Source of the DNA: Pseudomonadota bacterium
GTDB taxonomy: Bacteria; Pseudomonadota; Gammaproteobacteria; Burkholderiales; Burkholderiaceae_F
Length of the DNA: 64,000 bases
Direction of reading: 5' to 3'
Assembly: GCA_029778535.1 (NCBI GenBank)
Contig: JAKOQB010000198.1
Location: 42,212-106,211 of the forward strand
Below are positions 35,042 through 43,463 of the stretch, piece after piece. Position 1 is the first letter of the stretch, and every line of letters starts with the position of its first letter. A program made the translations under genes and the position numbers. A model generated the notes under the pieces. That model saw nothing but the letters and a program-made list of their open reading frames with translations. It was not told the DNA's origin and made no database searches.

Positions 35042-36708
35042 CCGACGCCATCACGATGCAGGTGATCCGCTACGGCCTGGAGCAGGTCGCCGACGAGATG
35101 GGCAACACGCTGGTGCGCACCGGGCGCTCGACGATCATCACCGAGATCAAGGACATCTCGTGCGTGGTCGCCGATGCGCGCGGCCAGACGGTGGCGCAGG
35201 CGCACCACAACCCGAGCCTGCTGGCCGGCTTCGAGATCACGATGCGCGAACTGGTCGCCGCGTTTCCGCCGGAGCGTCTCGCGCCCGGCGACGTGATCAT
35301 CACCAACGATCCGTATCGCGGCGGCCAGCACATCATGGACCTGTACGCGATCGCGCCCGCGTTCCACGACGGGACGCTGATCGGCTTCGTCGGCAACATC
35401 ACGCATCACGCCGACCTCGGCGGCGTGGCGGCGGGCGGCGTGGCGGGCGGCGTGCGCGAGATCTACCTCGAAGGGCTGCGCCTGCCGATGGTGAAACTCT
35501 ACAAGGCGGGGCGCGAGGACGAAGAGATCGTCGGCATCATCGCCAACCAGATCCGCGTGCCGCACAAGACGCTCGGCGACATCCGCGCGCAGGCCGCCTC
35601 GCTGATGGTCGGCACCGAGCGGCTCGGCCGCCTGTTCCGCCGCTACGGCCAAGCGACGATGCAATCGGCGTGCGCCGAACTGCTCGACTACTCCGAGCGT
35701 CGGATGCGTGTCGGCCTCGCCGCGCTTCCATCCGGCACGTACGAGGCGCAGGACTACATCGACGACGACGGCGTCAACGATCGCCCGATCCGCATCCACG
35801 TGAGGCTCACGATCGGCAACGGCGAGGCGGTCGTCGATCTGACCGGCAGCGACCCGCAGGCCGAGGGCAACACCAACTCGACGCTCGCCAATACGCACGC
35901 GGCCGCCTACTACGTAATGATCGCGGTCGTCGATCCGGGCATTGCGCCGAACTCCGGCTGCTACCGGCCGATCAAGATCGTGACGCGGCCCGGCAGCGTC
36001 GTCGATCCGCTGCCGCCGGGCGCGGTCGCGGCGCGCACCAATGCGTCGCAAAAGATCGTCGAGGCGATGCTGCGCGCGCTCGCGCCCGCGGTGCCGCACC
36101 GCGTGACCGCCGGCTCGCACGGGCAGATCAGCACTTGCGGCTTCGGCGGGCGGGACCCGAACACCGGTGTGCCGTTCATCTACACCGACATTCAGGGCGG
36201 CGGCATGGGCGCGCGCCCGTATCGCGACGGGCGCGACGGGCAGGACAGCCATTTGCCGCGCTTCATGAACACGCCGGTCGAGGTGCTCGAACGGCAGTTT
36301 CCGGTGCGCATCGAGCGCTACGAATTCATCCGCGATTCCGGCGGGCCGGGAACATATCGCGGCGGGCTCGCCCTGAGGCGCGACGTGCGACTGCTCGCCG
36401 ATCGCGTCAGCTTTGCGCGCTACGGCGACCGCCACAAGTTCGCGCCGCAGGGTTTGTTCGGCGGGATGCCCGGCGCACGCGGCGCGTTCCTGCTCAATCC
36501 CGAAACGCCTGCGGAGCGTCTGCTCGCGTCGAAAGGACTCGACACGTTGCGCGCGGGCGATCTGGTGAGCATCCGCCTTCCCGGCGCGGGCGGCTACGGC
36601 GATCCACGCCAGCGCAACCGCGCTTCGGTGAAGGCCGATCTGCGCGACGACAAGATCAGCCGCGAATCCGCGCTGCAGGATTACGGCCTCGACGAAAGCG
36701 AACTCTGA
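35038..36708 (+). CDS. Hydantoinase B/oxoprolinase-family protein (second copy)
   Basis: A 556-residue B subunit. Blocks include RTGRSTIITEIKDISCVV near residue 27, PGDVIITNDPYRGGQHIMD (about 83-101), the presumed metal-binding FVGNITHHADLGG (about 118-130), DLTGSDPQAEGNTNS and the C-terminal LPGAGGYGDP. The motif reads HHADLGG where the iaaE product has GHQADIGG, so the two B subunits belong to different branches. It partners the gene directly upstream. Metabolic role is not fixed by sequence. Confidence 0.85.
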   Translation: MTDAITMQVIRYGLEQVADEMGNTLVRTGRSTIITEIKDISCVVADARGQTVAQAHHNPSLLAGFEITMRELVAAFPPERLAPGDVIITNDPYRGGQHIMDLYAIAPAFHDGTLIGFVGNITHHADLGGVAAGGVAGGVREIYLEGLRLPMVKLYKAGREDEEIVGIIANQIRVPHKTLGDIRAQAASLMVGTERLGRLFRRYGQATMQSACAELLDYSERRMRVGLAALPSGTYEAQDYIDDDGVNDRPIRIHVRLTIGNGEAVVDLTGSDPQAEGNTNSTLANTHAAAYYVMIAVVDPGIAPNSGCYRPIKIVTRPGSVVDPLPPGAVAARTNASQKIVEAMLRALAPAVPHRVTAGSHGQISTCGFGGRDPNTGVPFIYTDIQGGGMGARPYRDGRDGQDSHLPRFMNTPVEVLERQFPVRIERYEFIRDSGGPGTYRGGLALRRDVRLLADRVSFARYGDRHKFAPQGLFGGMPGARGAFLLNPETPAERLLASKGLDTLRAGDLVSIRLPGAGGYGDPRQRNRASVKADLRDDKISRESALQDYGLDESEL

Positions 36709-36712
36709 ACGA

Positions 36713-37351
36713 ATGCTGCGCTATCACACCATCCCCGTTACGCCGTTTGCGCAGAACAGTTCGATCGTCTGGTGCGACGAGACGATGGCCGGCGCGGTGA
36801 TCGATCCCGGAGGCGAGCTCGCGCTCTTGCGCGCCGCAGCCGAAAAACGTGGCGTGCGGATCGAGCAGATCCTGCTCACGCACGCGCACATCGACCATGC
36901 GGGCGGCGCCGGCGCGCTGGCGCGCGAACTCGCGATTCCGATCATCGGCCCGCATCCCGGCGACCGGTTCTGGATCGACTCGCTGGCGCAGCAGTCGCAG
37001 ATGTTCGGCATGCCGGCCGCAGAGTCGTTCACCCCGGCGCGCTGGCTCGCCGACGGCGACACCGTGCGCGTCGGCAATTGCGAACTCGAGGTGCGCCACT
37101 GCCCGGGCCACACGCCGGGGCACGTCGTGTTTCACAACGCAGCGGCGCAGCGCGCGTTCGTCGGCGACGTGCTGTTCGCGGGCTCGATCGGCCGCACCGA
37201 CCTTCCCGGCGGCGACTACGACACGCTGATCGCCAGCATCGTCGAGCGCCTGTGGCCGATGGGCGACGCCACGGTCTTCATCCCCGGCCACGGCCCCGAG
37301 AGCACTTTCGGACGCGAGCGGCGCAGCAACCCGTTCGTGGGCGGTACGTGA
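36713..37351 (+). CDS. Metallo-beta-lactamase-fold hydrolase (glyoxalase II-like)
   Basis: A 212-residue MBL-fold hydrolase. The zinc ligands are visible as THAHIDHAGG near residue 61, CPGHTPGHVVFH near residue 128, the bridging Asp in FVGDVLFAGSIGRTDLPGG near residue 145, and the final His in FIPGHGPES near residue 190. This is the YcbL/GloB-like type that hydrolyses thioesters such as S-lactoylglutathione. It starts 4 bp after the hydantoinase B stop, so it looks like the last gene of the TRAP/hydantoinase operon, perhaps acting on a thioester or lactone product. Confidence 0.85.
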   Translation: MLRYHTIPVTPFAQNSSIVWCDETMAGAVIDPGGELALLRAAAEKRGVRIEQILLTHAHIDHAGGAGALARELAIPIIGPHPGDRFWIDSLAQQSQMFGMPAAESFTPARWLADGDTVRVGNCELEVRHCPGHTPGHVVFHNAAAQRAFVGDVLFAGSIGRTDLPGGDYDTLIASIVERLWPMGDATVFIPGHGPESTFGRERRSNPFVGGT

Positions 37352-37436
37352 GTTCGTTCGCGGACGCCTTTTTCATCGTTGCAGGCGTTGATTGCATTGA
37401 ATACGAAGCAAGCAATCGGCTTGGAGGAGTTGCGCC

Positions 37437-37751
37437 GTGGGGAGCCTGACCATCCGCGATCTCGATGAAGCGCTGAAGCGTCGGCCGCGCATGCGCGCGG
37501 CGTCGCACGGCCGACCGACGGCGGAGGAGGTGCGCGTGATCCTGCCCACCGCGCTGGTGCAGACGGCGCAGCCCGCGACGAATCTCGGCGAGCGAATCCG
37601 TGATCGCTTTGCCCGGCTGGGCGATGTCGAATTGTTGGTTGCGGTGCGCGAGCTTGCGCGGGCGGCTCGGCTGCCGGATGACCTGGCGGCCCCACGCGGG
37701 AAGCGCGCATCGAAGCCGGGCAGGGCGAGCAATCGCCGCGGCGCCCGATGA
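37437..37751 (+). CDS. FitA-like ribbon-helix-helix antitoxin, probably degenerate
   Basis: A 104-residue protein beginning MGSLTIRDLDEALKRR, the beta strand and first helix of the FitA-type RHH fold, from a GTG at 37437 with GGAGGAG upstream. Two prolines fall where the family keeps helix-compatible residues (KRRPRMRAA and VILPTAL), and the usual RSMEEE turn reads RPTAEE. This suggests loss of selection, in line with the mutated toxin next door. The stop overlaps the toxin start by 4 bp as in intact modules. Confidence 0.6.
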   Translation: MGSLTIRDLDEALKRRPRMRAASHGRPTAEEVRVILPTALVQTAQPATNLGERIRDRFARLGDVELLVAVRELARAARLPDDLAAPRGKRASKPGRASNRRGAR

Positions 37752-38176
37752 GCACGCTCGTCGGCACCAACGTGCTGTCCGAATTGCTGCGCGCGCGGCC
37801 GGTTCCGGCCGTGCCCGCGTGGTTCGCGGCGCAGCCTCATGATGGATTGTGTGTCTCGGCGGTTACCGGAGCGCAGATGATGCTCGGGGCGAGGCTGTTG
37901 CCGGATGGGAAACGCCGGCAGGCGATCGGGCAAGCGCCCGTTGCAATGTTCGAGCAGGACTTCGCACGGCGAGTCCTGCCCTTCGACGGCGCTGCCGTGC
38001 CGGCGCGCGTGGACGTCGTGAGCCGCCGGCGACCGGCGGGAAGACCGATTTCCCGGTTCGATGCACAGATCGCCGCCAGCGCGCTGTGCCACCGGATCAA
38101 GCTCGCCACGCGCAACGCGGCGGACTTCGAGGGATGCGGCCTTTCGCTCGTCGATCCCTGGCGGTTCCCGGCCTGA
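37748..38176 (+). CDS. FitB-like PIN-domain protein lacking catalytic residues
   Basis: A 142-residue PIN-domain protein of the VapC/FitB type. Two of the acidic metal ligands are gone: the first Asp of the LDTNVLSEL motif is Gly6 (LVGTNVLSEL) and the central Glu of the AVTxAE motif is Gln43 (AVTGAQ). The later acids remain (Asp105 in RFDAQIAA, Asp126 in TRNAADFEG). PIN nucleases need the acidic cluster to hold Mg2+, so the product should be inactive as an RNase. The full-length frame argues for recent decay or for retention as a non-catalytic repressor partner. Confidence 0.7.
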   Translation: MSTLVGTNVLSELLRARPVPAVPAWFAAQPHDGLCVSAVTGAQMMLGARLLPDGKRRQAIGQAPVAMFEQDFARRVLPFDGAAVPARVDVVSRRRPAGRPISRFDAQIAASALCHRIKLATRNAADFEGCGLSLVDPWRFPA

Positions 38177-38197
38177 AACGAATGGTGAGCTGCGCCG

Positions 38198-38443
38198 CTA
38201 CTCGTGCAGCGCCTGATACTTCGCCAGCAGTTCTTCCTTCGATTCCTGGAAATCCGGATTCGGCACGATGCAGTCGGCCGGGCACACCAGCATGCACTGC
38301 GGCTCGTCCTCGGCGCCGACGCACTCGGTGCACTTCAGTGGATCGATCACGTAGATCGGGTCGCCGACGCTGATCGCTTCGTTGGGGCAGGGCGGCTTGC
38401 ACGCGTCGCACGCGGTGCAGTCCTGGGTGATCATCAATGCCAT
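38198..38443 (-). CDS. 2[4Fe-4S] ferredoxin of the benzoyl-CoA reductase system
   Basis: An 81-residue ferredoxin with two [4Fe-4S] motifs: Cys9, 12, 15 and 19 (CTACDACKPPCP) and Cys38, 41, 50 and 54, where eight residues separate the second and third Cys (CTECVGAEDEPQC), plus Cys58. The long second motif and C-terminal helix mark the Chromatium/Thauera-type low-potential ferredoxin that donates electrons to benzoyl-CoA reductase. It is the last gene of the bcrCBAD operon, 13 bp after bcrD. It is presumably recharged by the 2-oxoglutarate oxidoreductase encoded at 46.7-49.3 kb. Confidence 0.92.
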   Translation of the reverse strand: MALMITQDCTACDACKPPCPNEAISVGDPIYVIDPLKCTECVGAEDEPQCMLVCPADCIVPNPDFQESKEELLAKYQALHE

Positions 38444-38456
38444 TGCAGTGCTCCCG

Positions 38457-39296
38457 TTATGCGGCGGCGCGGCCTTGCAGCTCCGCCAGTTTCTCGTGCC
38501 GGAACGCGCCCCACAGCGCGGCGCCGATCGCGCCGGCGTAGATCGAATCGGGGTGGCTCACGGCCTTCACGTTGACCTTTTCGTTGACCATCTCTTCCTG
38601 GATCGCGGCGAGCAGCCCGCTGTCGAGCGCCAGCCCGCCGGTCAGCAGCGCCGTGCCGGTCTTGATGCCGGTGACCTTGAGCAGCTTCACGATGCGCGAG
38701 GCCATCGACAGGTGGATTCCCTTCAGGATGTCGGGCGTGGCGATGCCGCGGCTCACCATGTTGATCACGTCGGTCTCGGCGAGCACCGCGCAGATCGAGC
38801 TCACCTTCTCCGGGTTCTGCGACTGCTGCGACAGCGGGCCGATCTCCTCCACCGCGACGCCGAGGTAGCGCGCGATGTTTTCGAGGAACTGCCCGGAGCC
38901 CGACGCGCATTGGCTGGTCATCTTGTACGACAGCACCTTGCCGCGCTCGTCGACGTAGATCGCGCGGCCGTTGAGCGCGCCGACGTCGACCACCGCGCTG
39001 ATGCCCGGCTGCAGGAACACGCCGCCGCGCGCGTGCGTCGTCATCGAGTAGAAGTGGCCGGTGGCGAACTTGACGTTCTCGCCCTCGCCGGTGGTGGCGA
39101 TGTAGTCGATGTCATTGGCGGCGAGCCCGCTGTCGGCGAGCACCGCGTCGAAGCCTTCCTTCGCCAGCGTCAGCGGGTCGCGCCGGCGGATGCGCTCGCA
39201 GCGCTTAGCGAGCCAGTCCTGCTTGCCGCCGTCGACGCGGAACAGCACGCTCTTGACGGCGCCGGAGCCGATGTCGATGCCGATGGTGGTGGTCAT
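38457..39296 (-). CDS. bcrD: Benzoyl-CoA reductase subunit D (ATPase/activator module)
   Basis: A 279-residue ATP-binding subunit of class I benzoyl-CoA reductase, of the ASKHA fold. Phosphate motifs are IGIDIGSGAVKSVLF (residues 5-19) and VVDVGALNGRAI near residue 101. The cluster-ligating Cys candidates are TSQCASGSGQFLE near residue 128 and SSICAVLAETDVIN near residue 166. Together with BcrA it forms the ATP-hydrolysing module that pushes electrons to the BcrBC active site. The ATG at 39296 gives the family N-terminus (MTTTIGIDIG). A palindromic repeat separates it from bcrA. Confidence 0.93.
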   Translation of the reverse strand: MTTTIGIDIGSGAVKSVLFRVDGGKQDWLAKRCERIRRRDPLTLAKEGFDAVLADSGLAANDIDYIATTGEGENVKFATGHFYSMTTHARGGVFLQPGISAVVDVGALNGRAIYVDERGKVLSYKMTSQCASGSGQFLENIARYLGVAVEEIGPLSQQSQNPEKVSSICAVLAETDVINMVSRGIATPDILKGIHLSMASRIVKLLKVTGIKTGTALLTGGLALDSGLLAAIQEEMVNEKVNVKAVSHPDSIYAGAIGAALWGAFRHEKLAELQGRAAA

Positions 39297-39354
39297 GATG
39301 GTGTCCTGTCTTGTGCCCTTGAGCGTTGCGTATGAAGTGGTGCGCGGTTGCATT

Positions 39355-39457
39355 GCCCTCACCCTCGCCCTCTCCCACTGATGTGGGAGAGGGAACAAGT
39401 ATCCCTCGCCCGCATCAGCGGGAGAGGGTGGCCGCGAGGCGGCCGGGTGAGGGTGCC
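39355..39457. repeat. Inverted pair of the GGGAGAGGG palindromic element
   Basis: Two facing copies occupy the gap between bcrA and bcrD: 39355-39394 (GCCCTCACCCTCGCCCTCTC and on) and 39402-39457 (GCCCGCATCAGCGGGAGAGG and on), the second extended by a GCCGCGAGGCGGC hairpin. The layout matches 14222-14349. It could uncouple bcrD and ferredoxin expression from bcrCBA. Confidence 0.78.
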
Positions 39458-39459
39458 TT

Positions 39460-40800
39460 TCAGGTCCGTGCCTCCGCGGTCTTCCCTTCCTCGACCACCG
39501 CGCGCCACGCGAAGGTCGCGCCGCCGAGCGCGCCGGTGTAGATCGAATCGGGGTTGATGTTCAGTGTCACGTCGCCGTAGTTCTCGCGCACCAGTTCCAT
39601 CAGCGACTTCACCGCGGCCTCGTTCTTGGCCACGCCGCCGGTGAAGGTGAATTCGTTGCGGATCCCGCCCGAGCGGGCCAGGATCGACATCGCGCGCAAG
39701 ATGATCGCGCGGTGCAGCCCCGCCATGATGTCCTCGCGCTTGTCGCCGAGGGAGAGCCGGTCGCGCAGCTCGGCGCCGGCGAACACGGTGCAGGTCGAGT
39801 TGATGCGAATCGTCTTGGTCGACTTCATCGCCAGGGGGCCGAGCTCGTGCAGGCCCATGTTCATCTCGTCGGCGATGTAGCCCAGATAGCGCCCGCAACC
39901 GGCCGCGCAGCGGTCGTTCATCTGGAAGCTTTCGACGATGCCGTGCGGATCGACCTGGATTGCCTTGGTGTCCTGGCCGCCGATGTCGAGCACGGTCGCG
40001 GTGCCGGGGTACATCACGTGCGCGCCCAGGCCGTGGCACAGGATCTCGGAGCGGATGTGCTCCTTCGAGAACGGCAGCCGCGCGCGGCCGTAGCCGGTGC
40101 CGACGATGTAGGTCTCCTCCATCTCCATGTCGAGGATGCCCTTGATCGGAGCCTCGATGGCAGCGCGCTTCGCGCGCGTCGCCGGCAGCGCGGTGAAGGT
40201 GCGCTCGAGCGCGTCGAGCAGATGCTTGCGGATCGAATCCGCGTAGACGCGGTTCTCGACCTCGATGATCGAGCGGTCGAAAAGATTCAGCAGGAAGTCG
40301 TAGCGGATGCCTGCGTCCTTCGCGATGGATTCGCCCGCGGCCAGATACTGGCTGCCGGCGATGTCGCGGAAGAAATCGCTCTTGCGCTTCGCGCCCGGCG
40401 CGAAGAGCTGCGGTGCCTCGGCCATCAGGCGCTTGAACACCTCGCCCAGCGCCGCGCCGACGGCGGCGGTCAGGTCGCCGAACTTCGCGGTCTCGAGACT
40501 GCGCCGGCAGGTTTCTTCCAGGTCGCCGAGCTGCTCGAGGTACTGCTCGGCGCGGAAGTCGCGCTCGAGCTGCGCGACGAACTCGTCGAGCGCGCCGTTC
40601 AGCGCGCGGGTCGATGCGAGTGCCTGCCGGAACAGGTGGAATCGTCCCGCCAGCAGCGCCTCGGTCTTGGCTACCGCCGCCGCGGTGTCGTAGTTCGAGC
40701 GCGAATTGGTGATGCCGCGGCCGAGGATGTTCCGGTTCTCGTCGATCACCACCGCCTTGGTCGTGGTCGAGCCCAGATCGATGCCGATGAAGCAGCGCAT
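39460..40800 (-). CDS. bcrA: Benzoyl-CoA reductase subunit A (ATPase/activator module)
   Basis: A 446-residue ATP-binding subunit. It has [17 protein letters not shown] (residues 4-20), [16 protein letters not shown] near residue 268, the cluster-ligand region [16 protein letters not shown] near residue 292 with two Cys, and [15 protein letters not shown] near residue 335. The long form (about 440 residues) with an N-terminal insertion is the Thauera/Rhodopseudomonas type (BcrA/BadF) rather than the short Azoarcus BzdP type. With BcrD it couples ATP hydrolysis to electron transfer. It is followed by a repeat-filled gap and bcrD. Confidence 0.93.
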   Translation of the reverse strand: MRCFIGIDLGSTTTKAVVIDENRNILGRGITNSRSNYDTAAAVAKTEALLAGRFHLFRQALASTRALNGALDEFVAQLERDFRAEQYLEQLGDLEETCRRSLETAKFGDLTAAVGAALGEVFKRLMAEAPQLFAPGAKRKSDFFRDIAGSQYLAAGESIAKDAGIRYDFLLNLFDRSIIEVENRVYADSIRKHLLDALERTFTALPATRAKRAAIEAPIKGILDMEMEETYIVGTGYGRARLPFSKEHIRSEILCHGLGAHVMYPGTATVLDIGGQDTKAIQVDPHGIVESFQMNDRCAAGCGRYLGYIADEMNMGLHELGPLAMKSTKTIRINSTCTVFAGAELRDRLSLGDKREDIMAGLHRAIILRAMSILARSGGIRNEFTFTGGVAKNEAAVKSLMELVRENYGDVTLNINPDSIYTGALGGATFAWRAVVEEGKTAEART

Positions 40801-40813
40801 GCCGGTGTCCTCC

Positions 40814-42172
40814 TCAGTGCGCGGCCGCGATCGGGATGAATCCCGGCGACGACGACGGTGCCGCCGCGCCGGCGGCGCGCTTCTGGTTGATCATCTGCAG
40901 GTAGCTCTCGAGCCGGTTCTTCACGTTGGCGGCGGAGAAGTAGCGCGGGTCGACCAGATCGGTCTCGATGAACGCGGCGGGCTTGCCGGTGCGCTTCTCG
41001 ACTTCGCGCAGGATTAGAAGTTGCCCGGCGGAGAAGCTGTTGCAGCTCTTGATCGAGTTGATCAGGAGGCCGTCGGCCTGATACTGCTCGATGTACCTGC
41101 AGATCATGTCGATCCGCGACGGCAGATTGAGGTTCGTGTAGCAGCCGAGGCAGTACTCGGCGAGCGACTCGAGCGGCCGGTCCGGATCGTGGCGGAAGCC
41201 GAAATCGTAGACGCCGCCGACCTTCGAGTACGTGCTGGCGACGACGACCGCGCCTTCCTCGTAGAACATCTTCCAGAAGTCGCGGAAGCTGGTCCAGTTC
41301 GGCGGTCCCTCGACGATCAGCCGGTACTTCTCCTCGCCCATCTCGCCGTCGGGCGTGACCGGGCCCTTGCCGAGCCGCACGCGCTCTTCGATCTCGCCTC
41401 GGAGCACCTTGTAGTACTGCGTTGCTTCGGGCGTGCCGCGGAACGCGGTGAAGATCGGCCCGATGTAGTACACGGCGCCGAAGTAGCCGTCGATCGGCGA
41501 GGGACGGTTCTTGGCCGACTGCAGCACCGCGACCAGGTCTTCCTCGGCCTTCTGCGACTCCTTCATGTACTGGCGCAGGCGGTCGATGTCGAACTTCACG
41601 CCCGAGATGCGCTCCAGCGTCGGGATCACGTTCTCCTTGAGCTGCTTGACCACGTAGTCGCGCATGTTGGGCGCGATGCGGCCGTCGCCCTGGTACGGCA
41701 CGTGCAGCATCACGGTCTCGCAGCCGTACTTGTGGCGGATCAGCTCGAACCACTTCATGAAGGTGAAGCAGCCGGTGTAGGAAAGCAGCAGCACGTCGGG
41801 GCGCGGCAGCGGATCGCCGGTGGGGCCGACTTCGCCTTGCATCATCATGCCGAGGTCGGCCTTCACGTACGTACAGACGTCCTCGCTCTGGCCGTCGCGC
41901 TCGGCGTCCATGATCATCTTGCCGCTCTTCTTGCGCATGCCGTTCTGCAGCGCATTGGTCTCGGGCAGCGAGCGCGCGAAGTCGAAGCACATCAGCAGTT
42001 CGTTCAGATTCCCCGGAACGAAGGTCGCCGACACCTTGCGGTTCATCTGCCGCGCGGTGGCGAGTTCCATGTAGTTGCGGTTGATCAGCTCCTTCTGCAG
42101 CCACATTGCGTCCTCCTTCTGGACGTTCTGCGGCTTCCTGATGCTGGTGGGCAGGGCGGCGGTGGCGGTCAT
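40814..42172 (-). CDS. bcrB: Benzoyl-CoA reductase subunit B (active-site module)
   Basis: A 452-residue subunit of the active-site module, where BcrB and BcrC bind the [4Fe-4S] clusters that reduce the benzoyl ring to cyclohexa-1,5-diene-1-carbonyl-CoA. It belongs to the 2-hydroxyglutaryl-CoA dehydratase D-component family. Cys candidates for cluster ligation are [15 protein letters not shown] (about residue 130), [15 protein letters not shown] (about residue 345) and [12 protein letters not shown] (about residue 380). Start at ATG 42172; an alternative internal ATG ([12 protein letters not shown]) would shorten it by 22 residues. It starts just downstream of a palindromic repeat. Confidence 0.93.
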   Translation of the reverse strand: MTATAALPTSIRKPQNVQKEDAMWLQKELINRNYMELATARQMNRKVSATFVPGNLNELLMCFDFARSLPETNALQNGMRKKSGKMIMDAERDGQSEDVCTYVKADLGMMMQGEVGPTGDPLPRPDVLLLSYTGCFTFMKWFELIRHKYGCETVMLHVPYQGDGRIAPNMRDYVVKQLKENVIPTLERISGVKFDIDRLRQYMKESQKAEEDLVAVLQSAKNRPSPIDGYFGAVYYIGPIFTAFRGTPEATQYYKVLRGEIEERVRLGKGPVTPDGEMGEEKYRLIVEGPPNWTSFRDFWKMFYEEGAVVVASTYSKVGGVYDFGFRHDPDRPLESLAEYCLGCYTNLNLPSRIDMICRYIEQYQADGLLINSIKSCNSFSAGQLLILREVEKRTGKPAAFIETDLVDPRYFSAANVKNRLESYLQMINQKRAAGAAAPSSSPGFIPIAAAH

Positions 42173-42199
42173 TTCTGTCCTCGTGCGGAAAGGAGTTCC

Positions 42200-42269
42200 G
42201 TCGCCCCGGCGCAGGCCGGGGCCCAAGTTTCGACGCTGCAGATTGGGCCCCGGCCTGCGCCGGGGTGAC
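42200..42269. repeat. Dispersed 70-bp CCGGCGCAGGCCGG palindromic element, copy 2
   Basis: A near-perfect hairpin: CCCCGGCGCAGGCCGGGGCC paired with GGCCCCGGCCTGCGCCGGGG. Almost identical to 18153-18221. It lies between bcrC and bcrB, where a stem this strong could slow polymerase or protect the upstream mRNA. Confidence 0.8.
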
Positions 42270-42284
42270 GCGCGCGCGTCGTGC

Positions 42285-43463
42285 TCATGCGGCGCTCCAC
42301 AACTTGATCGAATCGGCGAACGTGCCGGACTGCTCGCGGATCGGCGCCATCTGGCCGGTGTTCTCCGCGTACTTGAATGCCGTGTAGGGGATCTTCTGCC
42401 TGGAGAGCACGTCCTGCAGCATCGGCCGCTCGAGCAGAGCCGGGTCGCAGAACGACGGCGCGGCGAAGATCACGCCCTCCGCGCCGCGCGTCTTGACCTG
42501 CTTGAGCAGGAACACGCCCTTCTCCTCGCGCGTGGTGTCGTACTTCGCCGCGGTCGACGCCGAGCGGTGCAGGAACGCCTTGCTCAGTTCCTCCAGCGGG
42601 TCGCCGTTGGCCGGCACGTCGTCGAGCAGCCAGCGCGTGACCAGCATGAAGTCGTCGTCGACCACGTAGCAGCCCGACATCTCGATCGACTTGATCAGCG
42701 CCAGCGGCGGCTGTTCGCAGAACGTGCCGTTGATCACCACGCGCGCGTTGTCGCGCTTCGGCCGCGGGACCGCGTCGGTCGCGGCGATGTAGTCGCGCAC
42801 GAGCTGCGTGTGCTCCTCCGGCGGCAGCAGCATGCCGGCGCGCAGCACCAGATACACCTCGGAGGTCGGCGCCTGCCACGGCTTGCTTGCGCGGTACGCG
42901 TACAGCTCGCGCACCGCGGCGCGGTTGTCGTTGTAGACGGCGATCGAGGCGTTCAGCGCCGCGTCGGTGACCGGGCGGCCGGCGAGCTCGCCGAGGTCAT
43001 GGCGCAGCGTCTGCATCTCCTGGATGTAGAAGCGCCCGCCGATCGCGTCCTGGTAGTTCTGCGGCACGTCGAGATAGCGGACGTACTTGCCGGGAAACAG
43101 GATCTGCCACATGCCGGACAGATTTCTGATCACGTCGCAGATCGACGGGAACAGCATCCCGTCGAGGCAATCGAGCCGATGCGTGAGTCCCAACTCGATC
43201 GTCGAGCGCGGAATGCGGCAGATGTAGCTCTGGTAGTAGGCGTCGCCCTGGATCACTTCGAGCTGGTCGCCGCCGCCGAGGATGCCGACCGGCAGCATGC
43301 CCGCGGCATGGATGATCTCGCGCGGCACGTACACCGGCATGTAGCCGATCGCCTTGCGGCCGGGTGCTGCTTCCTTCCACTGCTTGACGGCATTGAAGTC
43401 GAGGTCTTCGAACAGCGCCTCGCAGCGCTGCACGATCTGCATCACGGGAGAAAGAGCGGTCAT
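42285..43463 (-). CDS. bcrC: Benzoyl-CoA reductase subunit C (active-site module)
   Basis: A 392-residue subunit paired with BcrB in the active-site module and of the same HgdB-like family. Family features are RKAIGYMPVYVPREIIHAAG (about 36-55), YQSYICRIPRSTIELG with a cluster-type Cys near residue 80, LDCLDGMLFPSICDVIRN, VINGTFCEQPPLALIKSIE near residue 250 and APSFCDPALLE near residue 330. The ATG at 43463 overlaps the dch stop by 4 bp, so ring reduction and the next enzyme are co-translated. First of the four bcr genes, as in Thauera aromatica. Confidence 0.93.
   Translation of the reverse strand: MTALSPVMQIVQRCEALFEDLDFNAVKQWKEAAPGRKAIGYMPVYVPREIIHAAGMLPVGILGGGDQLEVIQGDAYYQSYICRIPRSTIELGLTHRLDCLDGMLFPSICDVIRNLSGMWQILFPGKYVRYLDVPQNYQDAIGGRFYIQEMQTLRHDLGELAGRPVTDAALNASIAVYNDNRAAVRELYAYRASKPWQAPTSEVYLVLRAGMLLPPEEHTQLVRDYIAATDAVPRPKRDNARVVINGTFCEQPPLALIKSIEMSGCYVVDDDFMLVTRWLLDDVPANGDPLEELSKAFLHRSASTAAKYDTTREEKGVFLLKQVKTRGAEGVIFAAPSFCDPALLERPMLQDVLSRQKIPYTAFKYAENTGQMAPIREQSGTFADSIKLWSAA

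Noticed and set aside
39355..39457. CRISPR-like repeats at the GGGAGAGGG elements
   Set aside because: The copies are inverted pairs with hairpins, not regularly spaced direct repeats with unique spacers, and no cas gene is present.
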